DNA of 64,000 nucleotides from CAYQQU01 sp964419545 (GTDB lineage Bacteria; Bacteroidota; Bacteroidia; Chitinophagales; Saprospiraceae), in contig CAYQQU010000020.1 of the NCBI GenBank assembly GCA_964419545.1, positions 1 to 64,000 of the forward strand, written 5' to 3'. The notes under the pieces are model-generated. The model searched no databases. It saw only the letters and a list, made by a program, of their open reading frames with translations, and was not told the origin of the DNA. Below, piece after piece: positions 17,184 to 26,813 of this stretch. The first letter of the stretch is position 1; each line of letters begins with the position of its first letter. A program made the translations under genes and the position numbers.

Positions 17184-17602
17184 AATTGAACGCTTGTTCG
17201 TAGGCAGCTATTGGGTTTTGTACATAGCGCTTTTAATGTAGGGCCGCAAATTTCCAGCGATTCTCGGTTTGGCAGTAAGCATTTTTTATTCGCAGCGCCG
17301 GAGGCGCAAGATGTTGGTAGATGGTTTCTTCAGTGCCGAGGTACGGAATATTCGCTGCATGCCGACCATCTTTCCTATTCCGTACCTCCGGCGCGGCAAT
17401 CATTGCAAACGAAATAGGCTACCGGTAGCTCGTACGGCTGGGACGAGAGCACAACAATGTTTCAAACCGAGGATTGCTGTCAAATTTCCTTATCCCTTTT
17501 CTTTTTTATATCTGATTTTTTGGTATATTACCTCCCGCCTATACGCTGTTCCGGGCCGGAAACGATCGCTTTCGGGTTTTCCCTTCTTTCAAACCGAGCG
17601 GG
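17184..17602. other. Intergenic region with dispersed-repeat features
   Basis: No credible gene. A perfect 13-bp inverted repeat, GAGGTACGGAATA at 17338-17350 and TATTCCGTACCTC at 17376-17388, encloses 25 bases. Next to it CGCCGGAGGCGCAAGATG (17296-17313) looks like part of a dispersed GC-rich repeat. Near 17190 ACGCTTGTTCGTAGGCAG recalls the ends of the palindromic element family seen elsewhere in the window. Confidence 0.4.
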
Positions 17603-20600
17603 ATGATGTCATCACCAATGACCTCTTGGGTTCGATTCTCCGTTTTGGCGCTGCTTTGCCTCGGGGGAATATTTTCCGTTTTCGGCTCGTCCGTACCTTA
17701 TCAGGTAGAATATTTCAGCACTGAGGCCGGCCTGGCCGACCGCTGGGTGTGGGATATGGCGCGCGATCAGCGAGGTTTCCTCTGGTTCGCCACCGATAAC
17801 GGCTTGAACCGTTACGACGGGCACGAGTTCATCACCTTCGACAACAGGCCGGGCAGCCCCGTTCAGCTGTCCGGGCAAAGTATTTACCGCATTTATCCCG
17901 ACCATCGCGGCTACTTCATTTTGTACTACCGCTTCAACCGGAAGTTCATCGACCTCTTTCGTCCCGATGCGCTGAGCCTGCAGCGCATCGACCTCAATCC
18001 CGACAACGGCGTCGCCGGCAAAGTGCTGAACATGCATACCGGGCCCGACGGCCGGTTGTACGTCCTGGCGCACCACGCCGCCGCTATGACCGTTTACCAG
18101 CTCACGGAGGACCATCGCTTTCGGGTGGTCACCCAGACGCGGTGGCCGGGCGCGCCGGAGTACGGCGACCTCCTGGTGACCCGCAACGCAGAGATCTGGA
18201 TCTCGGAGGACTCCGGCCGGTTGTGCCGGTTGGGGGGAAAAGGACAGATCCTGCAGGAATGGCGCGTCTCCGACATCGTAGGGCGCGAGCGGGCGTCGTA
18301 CATCACCATGGTGCTGACCGACCAGGCCGACGGCGCCGTCTGGTTCTCGTCCTACGGCCTGCCGGGCTTATTCGTTCTGCGGCCGGACGAGCGCGAATTC
18401 CGGCCGGCCCCCGGCCTGCCGCCTCAGCATACCTACGAACGGCTGTGGGCCGATGAAAAAGGCCGCTTGCTGGCCGTCGATATGGACGAACTCAGCGGCC
18501 GGAGCGAACACCTGTACTGCCTGCTGCCGGACGGACAGGTGATCCCCTACGATTTTCCGCTGGAATGGCAACGGGATATCAACCTGATCGTCGCGAATGA
18601 CTTCATCGAAGGCGACCTGTGGGTCGCCACCCACCGCGGCATCGTTCGCGCCCGGCCCGACGCTCCTCTGGTGCAACCCCTCGTCGTCAATCCGCAGCCC
18701 GAAAAGAACAGCTGGTTCAGCGTGCGTTCGCTGGCGGTAGTCGACGAGACTATGCTGCTGGCTACGGAAAACCGGGGCTGGTATCGCTACGACCTGAGCT
18801 CGGGGCGTTTGCGGTCCTGGCTCAAAGAAGGCGTCGCTCCGGACCCGCTGACCAAACTGCGGCATCCTTCCCGTTTTATTGTCTGGGGCGATTCGGTGCT
18901 CTGGGGAACCAACTATATTCGCAACACCCGCCTGCAGATCGTGCAATACCACCTGAAAAAAGACCGGCTGCGCGTGTATGAACATCCATCCCCCAGCCGG
19001 GTGATGGATATGCTCTACAGTGAAAAGGACAGCTTGTTCTGGCTCTTTACCGGGCAGCCCGGTGAAGAAGGCCGGGTGTTTACCTTTGACCCCGGCTCCG
19101 CCACCTTTACCGAATACCGCAATACCGACGGGTCGGCGCCCCTGATGCAGGTGATCCCGCAGTTCGCTCTGGAAACCGGCGACGGCGCCCTCTGGGTAGG
19201 AACGGATAACGGGCTGATCGCAATAGACCGGCAGCGGGGAACCTCGCGCTCACTGCGGCAGGAAGCCGGGTTCGAACATCCTTTCCTGATGGTCCTGCAC
19301 GAAATGAAAGACGGTCAGCTGTTGGTCGGCAGCCTGGGCGGCGGACTCCACCGCTTCGATCCGGCGGAGGAGAAGGTCAACCGGGTTTGGACCCGCCAGG
19401 ACGGGCTGCCCAATAACAAGATTGCCGGGCTCCTCGAAGATGAAGCCGGCAACTACTGGATCACCACTTTCGGCGGATTGGCGTACGGCGACCTCGGAGC
19501 AGGGGAGTTTCACAACTTCTTTCTCTCCGACGGGCTGGGCAATGACGAGTACAATCGACTGGCCTTTTACCATGACGGTTCGGGGCGCTATTATTTCGGA
19601 GGCATCCGCGGGGTCGACGGCTTCTGGCCGGAAGAGTTGCTGCCTACCCGCGATTCCCTGGAAGCGCCGGTATTGCTTTCGCGGGTCACCTACGCCCCTC
19701 GCCGGGGCGGCAAGATGGTCGAACACCTGGCTGACCTGGGAACGCTGGAGGAGGTCAGGCTGCCGGCGGCCAACCGGAGCTGCGTCTTTCAAGTCGCCCT
19801 GGCCGATTACCAACATCCGGCGAGCCACCAGTTTGCCTACCGCCTGGAAGGCTTCGACGACCAGTGGCGCCTGCTGGGACGCAACCGCGAGCTGCGCTTC
19901 AGCTACCTGCCTGCGGGCCGTTACCTGCTGCGGGTGGCCGCCGCCGATCGCAACGGCACCTGGTCGCGAGAAGAACGCCGCATCCGCATCGTGGTCGAGC
20001 TTTTCTTTTTCCAGACCCCGGCATTTATCCTGTCGGCGATCGCCCTTTTGATGCTCCTGTTCTACGCGTTCTACCGGTACCAGCTGCGGCAGCGGATGAC
20101 AGCCGCGGAAGCGCAACGGCTCCGCGAACTCGACAGCTTGAAGACGCGGCTCTACGCCAATATCACCCATGAGTTCCGCACCCCGCTTACCCTGATCCTG
20201 GGGCGCAGCCGCCAGCTGAAGGAAAAACTGAAGGACGGTGAATCGCAGGAGGCGATCCAATCGGTGGAATACAACGGCCGTCGGCTCCTCGACCTCGTCA
20301 ATCAACTGCTGGAACTGCGCAAGCTCGAAGCAGGCACGCTCGGCCTGCACTGGGTAGGAGGAGACATCATTCCGGGGGTGCGCCTGCTGGTGAACAACTT
20401 CAACAGCCTGGCCCGGCAAAAAGGAGTGCAGCTCGACTTTACGGCGCAGCCCGAGGTTATCGCCATGGACCACGACCCCGACAAACTGCACAAGATCATC
20501 AGCAACCTGCTGGCCAACGCCGTGCGATTCACGCCCGCCGGAGGGCGCATCGGCATTTCCGTAAACCGGATCGGGGAAACACTCAAAATAACAGTCAGCG

Positions 20601-21673
20601 ATAACGGCCCCGGAATCAGCCCGGGAGAACTGGAACGCATTTTCGACCGCTTCTTTCAAAGCGAGCGACAACCCGCCTCCGACCTGGGCGCCGGCATCGG
20701 CCTTTCGCTGACCAAAGAGCTGGTGCAGCTGCTCGGCGGCCGGATCGAAGTAGAAAGCGAAGAAGGCAAAGGCGCGCTCTTCAACGTGTGGCTGCCCGTG
20801 CATAACGATCATCCGGCTGCTCCGGAAAGTAAGCCGACCGCAGCGCCGCCGCCGGTAGTACCCGCCGCCGACCCCGCCTCGGGCGCCGGGCCGGACCACC
20901 AGCCTTTGTTGTTGATCGTGGAAGATAACGTCGACCTCGCCCAGTACCTCCGTCACTGCCTGGGCGATCGTTACCGGCTCCTGACGGCCTACAACGGGCG
21001 GGAAGGGATACAGCAGGCGCTGGAAAACGTCCCGGACCTGATCCTCAGCGACCTCATGATGCCGGAAGTTGACGGCCTGACCCTCGTGGAAACCCTGAAG
21101 GGGGATCAGCGCACCAGCCATATCCCCATTCTGGTGCTCACCGCTCTGGCCGAAGTACAAGACCGCGTGGAAGGACTGAGGCGCGGGGCTGACGCCTATC
21201 TGGGCAAGCCCTTCGACGCGGAAGAACTGCAATGGCAGGTGCACAACCTGCTGCAGCTGCGCGCCTTGTTGCGCGAGCGCTACGGCAACCTTAAGGTAGC
21301 GGACAACCGGCCGCATCCGGATGCGGACGCGTTTGACTGGCCGTTGGAGGACGCTTTCCTGAACCGGGTGCTCGACGTGGTGCGGGCCAATCTGTCCGAT
21401 CCCGATTTTTCGGTCGAATGGCTGTGTAAGGACGTGGGGGTGAGCAGTTCCCAGCTCCACCGCAAGCTCACCGCCCTTACCGGGCTATCGGCTATCAAAC
21501 TCATCCGACGCCTGCGCCTGGAAAAAGCGCGCCGGCAATTGTTGGAAGCCCCCCAAATGCAGGTCGCCGAGATTGCTTACCAGGCCGGGTTCAACGATCC
21601 GCGCTACTTCAGCCGCGTTTTTGCCCGCGCATTCGATATGACGCCCACCCAGTACCGGGAGCAGCGATCGTGA
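17603..21673 (+). CDS. Hybrid two-component system sensor-regulator (HTCS)
   Basis: A 1356-residue one-protein phosphorelay. A signal/anchor lies at about 8-28. A periplasmic two-bladed propeller sensor (repeats such as DQRGFLWFATDNGLNRYDG) spans about 35-740, followed by a Y_Y_Y domain to about 805 and a membrane helix at about 812-832. The HisKA domain has YANITHEFRTPLTLI (His near 855). The HATPase domain has DNGPGIS and GAGIGLSL. A receiver follows with phosphoacceptor LSDLMMPEVDG (Asp near 1150). It ends in an AraC-type HTH (about 1250-1352). Such proteins sense glycan fragments in the periplasm and switch on polysaccharide-use loci. Unusually, no SusCD or glycosidase lies beside it; the nearest SusCD is 12.6 kb away. 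Confidence 0.95.
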   Translation: MMSSPMTSWVRFSVLALLCLGGIFSVFGSSVPYQVEYFSTEAGLADRWVWDMARDQRGFLWFATDNGLNRYDGHEFITFDNRPGSPVQLSGQSIYRIYPDHRGYFILYYRFNRKFIDLFRPDALSLQRIDLNPDNGVAGKVLNMHTGPDGRLYVLAHHAAAMTVYQLTEDHRFRVVTQTRWPGAPEYGDLLVTRNAEIWISEDSGRLCRLGGKGQILQEWRVSDIVGRERASYITMVLTDQADGAVWFSSYGLPGLFVLRPDEREFRPAPGLPPQHTYERLWADEKGRLLAVDMDELSGRSEHLYCLLPDGQVIPYDFPLEWQRDINLIVANDFIEGDLWVATHRGIVRARPDAPLVQPLVVNPQPEKNSWFSVRSLAVVDETMLLATENRGWYRYDLSSGRLRSWLKEGVAPDPLTKLRHPSRFIVWGDSVLWGTNYIRNTRLQIVQYHLKKDRLRVYEHPSPSRVMDMLYSEKDSLFWLFTGQPGEEGRVFTFDPGSATFTEYRNTDGSAPLMQVIPQFALETGDGALWVGTDNGLIAIDRQRGTSRSLRQEAGFEHPFLMVLHEMKDGQLLVGSLGGGLHRFDPAEEKVNRVWTRQDGLPNNKIAGLLEDEAGNYWITTFGGLAYGDLGAGEFHNFFLSDGLGNDEYNRLAFYHDGSGRYYFGGIRGVDGFWPEELLPTRDSLEAPVLLSRVTYAPRRGGKMVEHLADLGTLEEVRLPAANRSCVFQVALADYQHPASHQFAYRLEGFDDQWRLLGRNRELRFSYLPAGRYLLRVAAADRNGTWSREERRIRIVVELFFFQTPAFILSAIALLMLLFYAFYRYQLRQRMTAAEAQRLRELDSLKTRLYANITHEFRTPLTLILGRSRQLKEKLKDGESQEAIQSVEYNGRRLLDLVNQLLELRKLEAGTLGLHWVGGDIIPGVRLLVNNFNSLARQKGVQLDFTAQPEVIAMDHDPDKLHKIISNLLANAVRFTPAGGRIGISVNRIGETLKITVSDNGPGISPGELERIFDRFFQSERQPASDLGAGIGLSLTKELVQLLGGRIEVESEEGKGALFNVWLPVHNDHPAAPESKPTAAPPPVVPAADPASGAGPDHQPLLLIVEDNVDLAQYLRHCLGDRYRLLTAYNGREGIQQALENVPDLILSDLMMPEVDGLTLVETLKGDQRTSHIPILVLTALAEVQDRVEGLRRGADAYLGKPFDAEELQWQVHNLLQLRALLRERYGNLKVADNRPHPDADAFDWPLEDAFLNRVLDVVRANLSDPDFSVEWLCKDVGVSSSQLHRKLTALTGLSAIKLIRRLRLEKARRQLLEAPQMQVAEIAYQAGFNDPRYFSRVFARAFDMTPTQYREQRS

Positions 21674-21808
21674 TTGGACCCCCACCCGCAGTAGCAGCGC
21701 CTTTTTGCGAGCAGTTTTCGGCTAATACGGATTTTTATTGCAATTTTGTAGTCGAAATCTTCTTTCGCTTCCCCATCGAAGATCGTTAGGATACAAAAAC
21801 CATCCCGC

Positions 21809-23206
21809 ATGAAGCGCATTTCTATACCGGCCTTTTTCCTGTTGATCCTGGCATTTTCGGCGAGCAAGCCGCCGGTGCTCGACGACTGTCTGGAGCTGCC
21901 CGAAGAATATTTCAACTACGCCGCCATTCAGCTGCCGGCCCACCTGCAACTGCCGGGTTTGGCGGCCCAGGACAATACCCCGGCCGACAATCCCGTCACC
22001 GACGCCGGCGCTACCCTGGGGCGCGTGCTATTTTACGACAAAAAACTTTCGATCACCAATACGGTGTCCTGCGCCGACTGCCACAAACAGGAGATCGCTT
22101 TCACCGACGACAGCCAGTTCAGCCAGGGCTTTCAGGGCGGATTCACCGGCCGCAACTCGATGAGCCTGGTAATGGCCCGCTATTATCCCAACGGTCATTT
22201 TTTCTGGGACGAACGCGCCTCGACCCTGGAAGACCAGATACTGATCCCCATCGAGGATCCCGTCGAAATGGGGGAAGACCTGGACGATCTGGTGAACGAA
22301 CTACAGGGCGTAGCCTATTATCCGGACCTGTTCCAGGCGGCTTTCGGCGACCCCGAAGTTACGTCCGATCGCATCGCCCGGGCGGTTTCCCAGTTCATAC
22401 GCTCCATGGTCTCCTATCAGTCGAAATACGACCAGGGCAGGGCGCTGGCGCCGCCGGGCCCGCCGGAAGATATCCCCTTTCCCAATTTTACCGAGCAGGA
22501 GAACCGGGGCAAGAAAATATTCTTTTCCGACAAGCTGGGCAATTGCGCTGCTTGCCACGGCACCGAGACTTTCACCGCGCCGGGGCCCCGCAATAACGGG
22601 CTGCAAATGGAATACGCCGATCCGGGTATCGGCGGCGTTACCGGCAACCCGAATCAGGTGGGGCTGTTTAAAGTGCCCTCCCTGCGCAACGTCGCCCTCA
22701 CGGCGCCGTACATGCACGACGGCCGCTTCGACGGCCTGCTCCAGGTAGTGGCGCATTACGATCACGGCGTGGTCGCCCATCCCAATCTTTCGCCGCCGCT
22801 CATCGACGAAGCGACCGGGCAGCCCCGTCAGCTGATGCTCTCCAATGACGACCGGCTGGCGCTGGTGGCTTTCCTGCATACCCTCACCGATACGGCTTTC
22901 ATTACCGATGAACGCTGGTCCGATCCTTTCTTTGAAGGAACGACGTCTGCCGTAGATCCATTCGTGGACATCGGGCTTTCCATCTTCCCTAACCCGGCGG
23001 CCGAGGTGCTCCACCTCACCGTTGGTTCCGATGCCGGCCCCAAGCAACTGGCGCTATACGACGAAGCGGGGCGAAGGGTGCAGACCGGCCAATTCCAGGG
23101 GCTCCGCCATCAGCTGTTTGTCGATCAGCTGCCCGGCGGTTTGTACTTCCTGCATGTGTCGGGCGAGAACTGGGCGGTTTCCCGGCGCGTCGTATTGCAG
23201 CGGTAG
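21809..23206 (+). CDS. Di-haem cytochrome c peroxidase with T9SS sorting domain
   Basis: A 465-residue exported protein. After a signal peptide (to about 20) comes the MauG/CcpA di-haem fold with two haem-binding motifs: CADCH at about 90 and CAACH at about 247. The expected RNSMSLVMA and PSLRNVALTAPYMHDGRF segments are present, the latter carrying the axial-ligand Met. Residues 387-465 (IFPNPAAEVLHLTV, then GGLYFLHV, then SRRVVLQR) are a type A C-terminal sorting domain, so the enzyme should be secreted or surface-attached by the type IX system instead of being free in the periplasm. It reduces peroxide using c-type cytochromes, or oxidises other substrates as MauG-like enzymes do. Confidence 0.93.
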   Translation: MKRISIPAFFLLILAFSASKPPVLDDCLELPEEYFNYAAIQLPAHLQLPGLAAQDNTPADNPVTDAGATLGRVLFYDKKLSITNTVSCADCHKQEIAFTDDSQFSQGFQGGFTGRNSMSLVMARYYPNGHFFWDERASTLEDQILIPIEDPVEMGEDLDDLVNELQGVAYYPDLFQAAFGDPEVTSDRIARAVSQFIRSMVSYQSKYDQGRALAPPGPPEDIPFPNFTEQENRGKKIFFSDKLGNCAACHGTETFTAPGPRNNGLQMEYADPGIGGVTGNPNQVGLFKVPSLRNVALTAPYMHDGRFDGLLQVVAHYDHGVVAHPNLSPPLIDEATGQPRQLMLSNDDRLALVAFLHTLTDTAFITDERWSDPFFEGTTSAVDPFVDIGLSIFPNPAAEVLHLTVGSDAGPKQLALYDEAGRRVQTGQFQGLRHQLFVDQLPGGLYFLHVSGENWAVSRRVVLQR

Positions 23207-23258
23207 CTGAACATTCCAGCGTTTTCTGAGGTTAGCAGGTCACAATACACGCCATCCA

Positions 23259-24047
23259 ATGCTGAATCTATTAATGCTGCACGGGAACGGTGGGGCAACG
23301 AGTCGGTTTTCACTATTTGCGGACTATCTCGCTGAGAACCCGCTAGAGTCGCTGCGATTGCATCTCCCGGAATTGCCCGGTTTCGAGGATCGCCCCTTGC
23401 CGGCGGGCCCGGTCGATTGGCCCGTATTTCTCGAACCGCTGGCCGCTGCGGTGGCGGCGCATCCCGATGAGCCCTGGTTGTTTTACGGGCACGGCATCGG
23501 CGGTTCCATCCTTTTGGAATGGGCCGCCCGCGATTGGGTCGGCGGTGCGCCGCCGCTTGATCTTTGGCTGCACGCCCCGATCGGGGCTTCGCTGAACCAT
23601 CGCTTTTTTCCCCGCCTGATGCGCCCCCGGTGGGTGCGCGCGCTGCTGCACCGGCTGATCTATACGCCGGCCCTGCAGCCCGTATGGGAGAAGCGGCTGT
23701 TCCGGGAGCCGGCGGCTATCCCCGCAGCGGTGCGCAACCGGTTTTTCCGCGACTACGCCCGCTGTGCTGCTTTTCCCGTCTTTTTTGATCTCATCACGCC
23801 CGGCTGGTACGAGGAAGTGCAGGCGCGGCTGACGGGGTCCGACTTTTTCTTCGTCTGGGGGGCGGAAGAGCGCGTGGTGGCGGCCCGTTTTCTGGATTTC
23901 TGGCGGCGCGACTTCCCCGGCGCCCGCTTCGAGGTCGTTCCGGAATGGGACCATTTTCCCATGCTCGACCGGCCGGCGGCGTTTTACGGGAAAATGAAAA
24001 GCTGGCTGGACCCCTTCCTGGCGCAAAGCAATACGAGCGATGAGTAA
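23259..24047 (+). CDS. Alpha/beta-hydrolase-fold protein lacking the nucleophile serine
   Basis: A 262-residue protein with the alpha/beta hydrolase pattern: LMLHGNGG oxyanion loop at the N-terminus, PELPGFEDRP, the strand-turn-helix at LFYGHGIGGSILLEW (about 74-88), a helical lid, FFFVWGAEERVV where the acid residue should be, and EWDHFPMLDRP with the expected His. In the nucleophile elbow the usual G-x-S-x-G reads G-H-G-I-G; the codon is GGC at 23494-23496, so Ser is replaced by Gly, and the acid is Glu. It may be a non-hydrolytic member, for example a lyase or binding protein. The last eight bases overlap the next gene, an unusual partner. Confidence 0.75.
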   Translation: MLNLLMLHGNGGATSRFSLFADYLAENPLESLRLHLPELPGFEDRPLPAGPVDWPVFLEPLAAAVAAHPDEPWLFYGHGIGGSILLEWAARDWVGGAPPLDLWLHAPIGASLNHRFFPRLMRPRWVRALLHRLIYTPALQPVWEKRLFREPAAIPAAVRNRFFRDYARCAAFPVFFDLITPGWYEEVQARLTGSDFFFVWGAEERVVAARFLDFWRRDFPGARFEVVPEWDHFPMLDRPAAFYGKMKSWLDPFLAQSNTSDE

Positions 24048-26145
24048 ACTCGGACAACTGCAATGGATACGCCGGCTGGGCCTGCCCACTCCGCCCTTTC
24101 GGGAGCTTACCTACGCCGATTTTCGCGCCGGTCGCCGGCCTGGCCGCGCGCTGCGGTTCCCTTTGGCGGTGCGTTCGACCTACTCTGCGGAGGACGGTGC
24201 GACCCGCAGCCTGGCCGGTCATTTTCATACTGCCCTCGGGGTGGAAGAGGAAAACCTGGCGGAGGCCGTCGCCGCCGTTTTTGCCGCTTATCCCCGGCCG
24301 GAAGAGCAATCGGTGATATTGCAGGAAATGATCAGGGCCGATTTTTCCGGCGTCCTTTTCGCTTATCGGCGCGCCTGCTGGCGGGTGGAGTGGATCGAGG
24401 GCGCCGGCGAGGCTTTGGTGAGCGGCCATACCGAGCCGAATGTGCTCCTGCTGCCCCGCTTGGCGGCCTCCGACCGGTGGCTCGCATTACCGGCCGGGCG
24501 TTGGCCGGGTGGGCTCCACCTGGACCGCGGCCTGCGGAGCGCGCTGGTCGACCTTGCCGTTTTCGCCGGCCGCCTGCTTGCCGATAGCCGGGCAGAATAC
24601 GGTTTGGATATTGAGTTTTCGGTACGCGGTAAGCGCTTGTACTTATTACAGGCGCGCCCCGTCACCACGCCGCAGGCCGCCGAGGAGGTGTTGACGAGCG
24701 CCAACCACAAAGAGATATTGCCGCCTTACCCCTCGCGGCTGATGACCTCGGTCATCGCGGGCGCCGGAGAGACCTTGTTCGGCTATTACCGGGAGCTCGA
24801 CCCTTCGCTGACGCCCCGGCGCTTCATTCTGCCGGCGGCGGGGATGCCCTGGATCAACCTCACCGCCCTGCTCGATGCGATGGTGCGATGGGGGCTGCCC
24901 ACGAAGCTGGTATGTGCGTCGGTGGGGGCGGAAGACCCCTACGGAGTAGGCCTCCGCCCATACGTCGCCGTCGCCCGGCTTCGCGTTTTCGGAAAAGTGC
25001 TGGGGCAGCAGCTCACCGCCCGCCGCGCCGTAAAGCGTTGGGTGAAACGGTGGCGCGAGGAAAGCCCGCTGCGACGGAAGCGCCGCGCGGACGCCTGGGC
25101 ATCCCGGCCCGGTGCAGCATTCGGAGAGTGGCTGGCGGATTTTCAGCGCCTCTACGTCGAGCTGGTCACCCACATGCAGGCCCTCACGGGCGCCATGTCG
25201 GGGCCCGTAGCGGTGCTGAGCCGGCTCGGCATCCTGGAAAAGGCGGCGCCCTATTTGCGGCAGAAGAGCGTCGGCGCCGATTACCTGGCGGCATTCCGGG
25301 CCTTGCGCACCGGGCGGCTCGCACGGGAGTCCTTTCTGGACGCCTTCGGGCACCGGGGATTTTACGAATCGGATATCGGGCAAAGGCGTTTCCGGGAATA
25401 TACGGAGGCGGAATGGGAGCAGCTGACGGCGCCCTCGCCGGAAAGCGGGGAAATAGCAACAGAGAAAGGGAGCCGGGCGGCCTACCTGTGGGGCAGGTTG
25501 ATCGAGCCGGTGGTGCGGCTCATCCACGCCCGCGAGTGGATACGGCACGAGAGCATGCGTTTTTTCTGGGATTTTCGCCGGGAATTGCAGTCGGCCGCCG
25601 CTGCTCGCTTCGGCGCTGACTTTGCACCCTGGGCGTACGAGGCCGCTGACCTGGAACAGTTGTTTGCCGGAGAAATGACCTTGGCGGAACTGTCCGGTAA
25701 AAACTACGAACCCCAGTCGGGCTGGGATATCAACACCTTTCTGGCCGACGGCTATGGCCGCCGCATACCGCTGGCCGCTCTGACCGGAGGAGCAGGCCGT
25801 TCAGCGGTGAGCCGACCGATCGGCATCTATCCCGGGCGCGTCACTGGGCAGGTATGGCGGGTAGGGCAGGCCGGCCTGTCGGAATGGCGACGGCCCGATT
25901 TCCCGGTGGTGATCCTCGTGGCCGACGCCCTGGACCCCGGCTGGATACCCTTTTTCGATCAGGTGGATGCGGTCGCCTCTTACGTCGGCGGGTTGCTCTC
26001 CCACGCCTCCATCATCCTGCGGGAAGCGCGCATCCCCGCAGTGACACAGCTGCCGGCCGACCTGGAGCTGAAAACCGGAGATTGGGTAACCTTGGATGGA
26101 AAAACGGGAGCGATTGCGAAGACGGGGCGCCCGGAAGAGCAATAG
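24040..26145 (+). CDS. PEP synthase/rifampicin phosphotransferase-like enzyme
   Basis: A 701-residue protein. The N-terminal part matches the PEP/pyruvate-binding ATP-grasp domain (LAVRSTYSAEDGATRSLAGHFHT, then VILQEMIRADFSGVLFA, then GLDIEFSVRGKRLYLLQARPVT), but it begins later than usual, missing the first lobe strands. A large helical middle region (about 230-590) has no clear match. The C-terminal swivelling domain (about 600-695) carries GGLLSHASIILREARIPAV, with the His that is phosphorylated in PEP-utilising enzymes. The same layout occurs in rifampicin phosphotransferase and in many enzymes of unknown substrate. It overlaps the alpha/beta-fold gene by 8 nt, so the two products probably act together. 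Confidence 0.75.
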   Translation: MSKLGQLQWIRRLGLPTPPFRELTYADFRAGRRPGRALRFPLAVRSTYSAEDGATRSLAGHFHTALGVEEENLAEAVAAVFAAYPRPEEQSVILQEMIRADFSGVLFAYRRACWRVEWIEGAGEALVSGHTEPNVLLLPRLAASDRWLALPAGRWPGGLHLDRGLRSALVDLAVFAGRLLADSRAEYGLDIEFSVRGKRLYLLQARPVTTPQAAEEVLTSANHKEILPPYPSRLMTSVIAGAGETLFGYYRELDPSLTPRRFILPAAGMPWINLTALLDAMVRWGLPTKLVCASVGAEDPYGVGLRPYVAVARLRVFGKVLGQQLTARRAVKRWVKRWREESPLRRKRRADAWASRPGAAFGEWLADFQRLYVELVTHMQALTGAMSGPVAVLSRLGILEKAAPYLRQKSVGADYLAAFRALRTGRLARESFLDAFGHRGFYESDIGQRRFREYTEAEWEQLTAPSPESGEIATEKGSRAAYLWGRLIEPVVRLIHAREWIRHESMRFFWDFRRELQSAAAARFGADFAPWAYEAADLEQLFAGEMTLAELSGKNYEPQSGWDINTFLADGYGRRIPLAALTGGAGRSAVSRPIGIYPGRVTGQVWRVGQAGLSEWRRPDFPVVILVADALDPGWIPFFDQVDAVASYVGGLLSHASIILREARIPAVTQLPADLELKTGDWVTLDGKTGAIAKTGRPEEQ

Positions 26146-26207
26146 ACTCGTTGCGCAGGGAATTTTCATCCGAACCGAACAAGAAATTAACCCCTAAATC
26201 ATCCGGC

Positions 26208-26543
26208 TTAAACCTTCAGCATATCCGTTGCGGCGCTTTCCAGGGAAGTGATCCGGCCCCGGGCGTTGGTCACCTCAAAATAGTTGTACCAGCCCTCATT
26301 TTCCACGGCTTTTTCGAGCATGTGGACGTGCCCCAGGTTGGGCATTTTCCAGACGGCGGCGTAGCGATATTCATCGCTGTGGGGCGTTGCTTCGTCGCAT
26401 ATCGAGAAGCCGATCAGTTCGGCGCCCAGGGTTTCCATCTTTTCGATGCCGGCGCGCAGCTGGTTGAGAAATTCCTGGCGCTGTTCCCGCGATACCTCAT
26501 ACCAGGCGGGCCTGGGTTTCCACAATTCGACGTATAGGTGCAT
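26208..26543 (-). CDS. Small uncharacterised alpha-beta protein (DUF6616-like)
   Basis: A 111-residue soluble protein beginning MHLYVELWKPRPAWYEVSREQRQEFL, followed by GAELIGFSICDEATPHSDEYRYAAVWKMPN and a final NYFEVTNARG strand. The beta-alpha-beta-beta spacing suggests a ferredoxin-like dimeric barrel. I recall similar small proteins under DUF6616, but I cannot confirm that here. It converges on the PEP-utilising gene and diverges from lepA. No catalytic residue can be named. Confidence 0.65.
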   Translation of the reverse strand: MHLYVELWKPRPAWYEVSREQRQEFLNQLRAGIEKMETLGAELIGFSICDEATPHSDEYRYAAVWKMPNLGHVHMLEKAVENEGWYNYFEVTNARGRITSLESAATDMLKV

Positions 26544-26801
26544 AGTTCCATTTTATTGGTTGACCGGAAAGGTAAAGGAAGAAAGGGCCCGGCTCCATGA
26601 TGTTTATTGGAGGCGGGCATGATTTTTGTCATCGCGGGCAATGGCAATACTTTGACAGATTCAGGTGAACCGATCCGCGATTATTTAGTTTGATTTAAGT
26701 GCGTTTCAAATGAGGCGAAAGCTGCTGCGGTTACCTCAAAACCGACAAAAACAAAGGGGCTGCGCCCGCACAAAAGAAATGGGCGAGACTCCAAAAAGAC
26801 G

Positions 26802-26809
26802 TATATTTG
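26802..26809 (+). promoter_or_regulatory. Promoter -7 box of lepA
   Basis: TATATTTG is an exact match to the Bacteroidota -7 consensus TAnnTTTG. Only four bases separate it from the lepA ATG at 26814, so the transcript would start at or next to the start codon, which implies a leaderless or nearly leaderless mRNA. No clear -33 TTG is seen at the right distance. Confidence 0.55.
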
Positions 26810-26813
26810 CGGC

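Noticed and set aside
17603..21673. The hybrid sensor as part of a local polysaccharide-use locus
   Set aside because: Neighbours are a peroxidase and an efflux cluster; the only SusCD pair is 12.6 kb away on the other strand, with unrelated genes in between.
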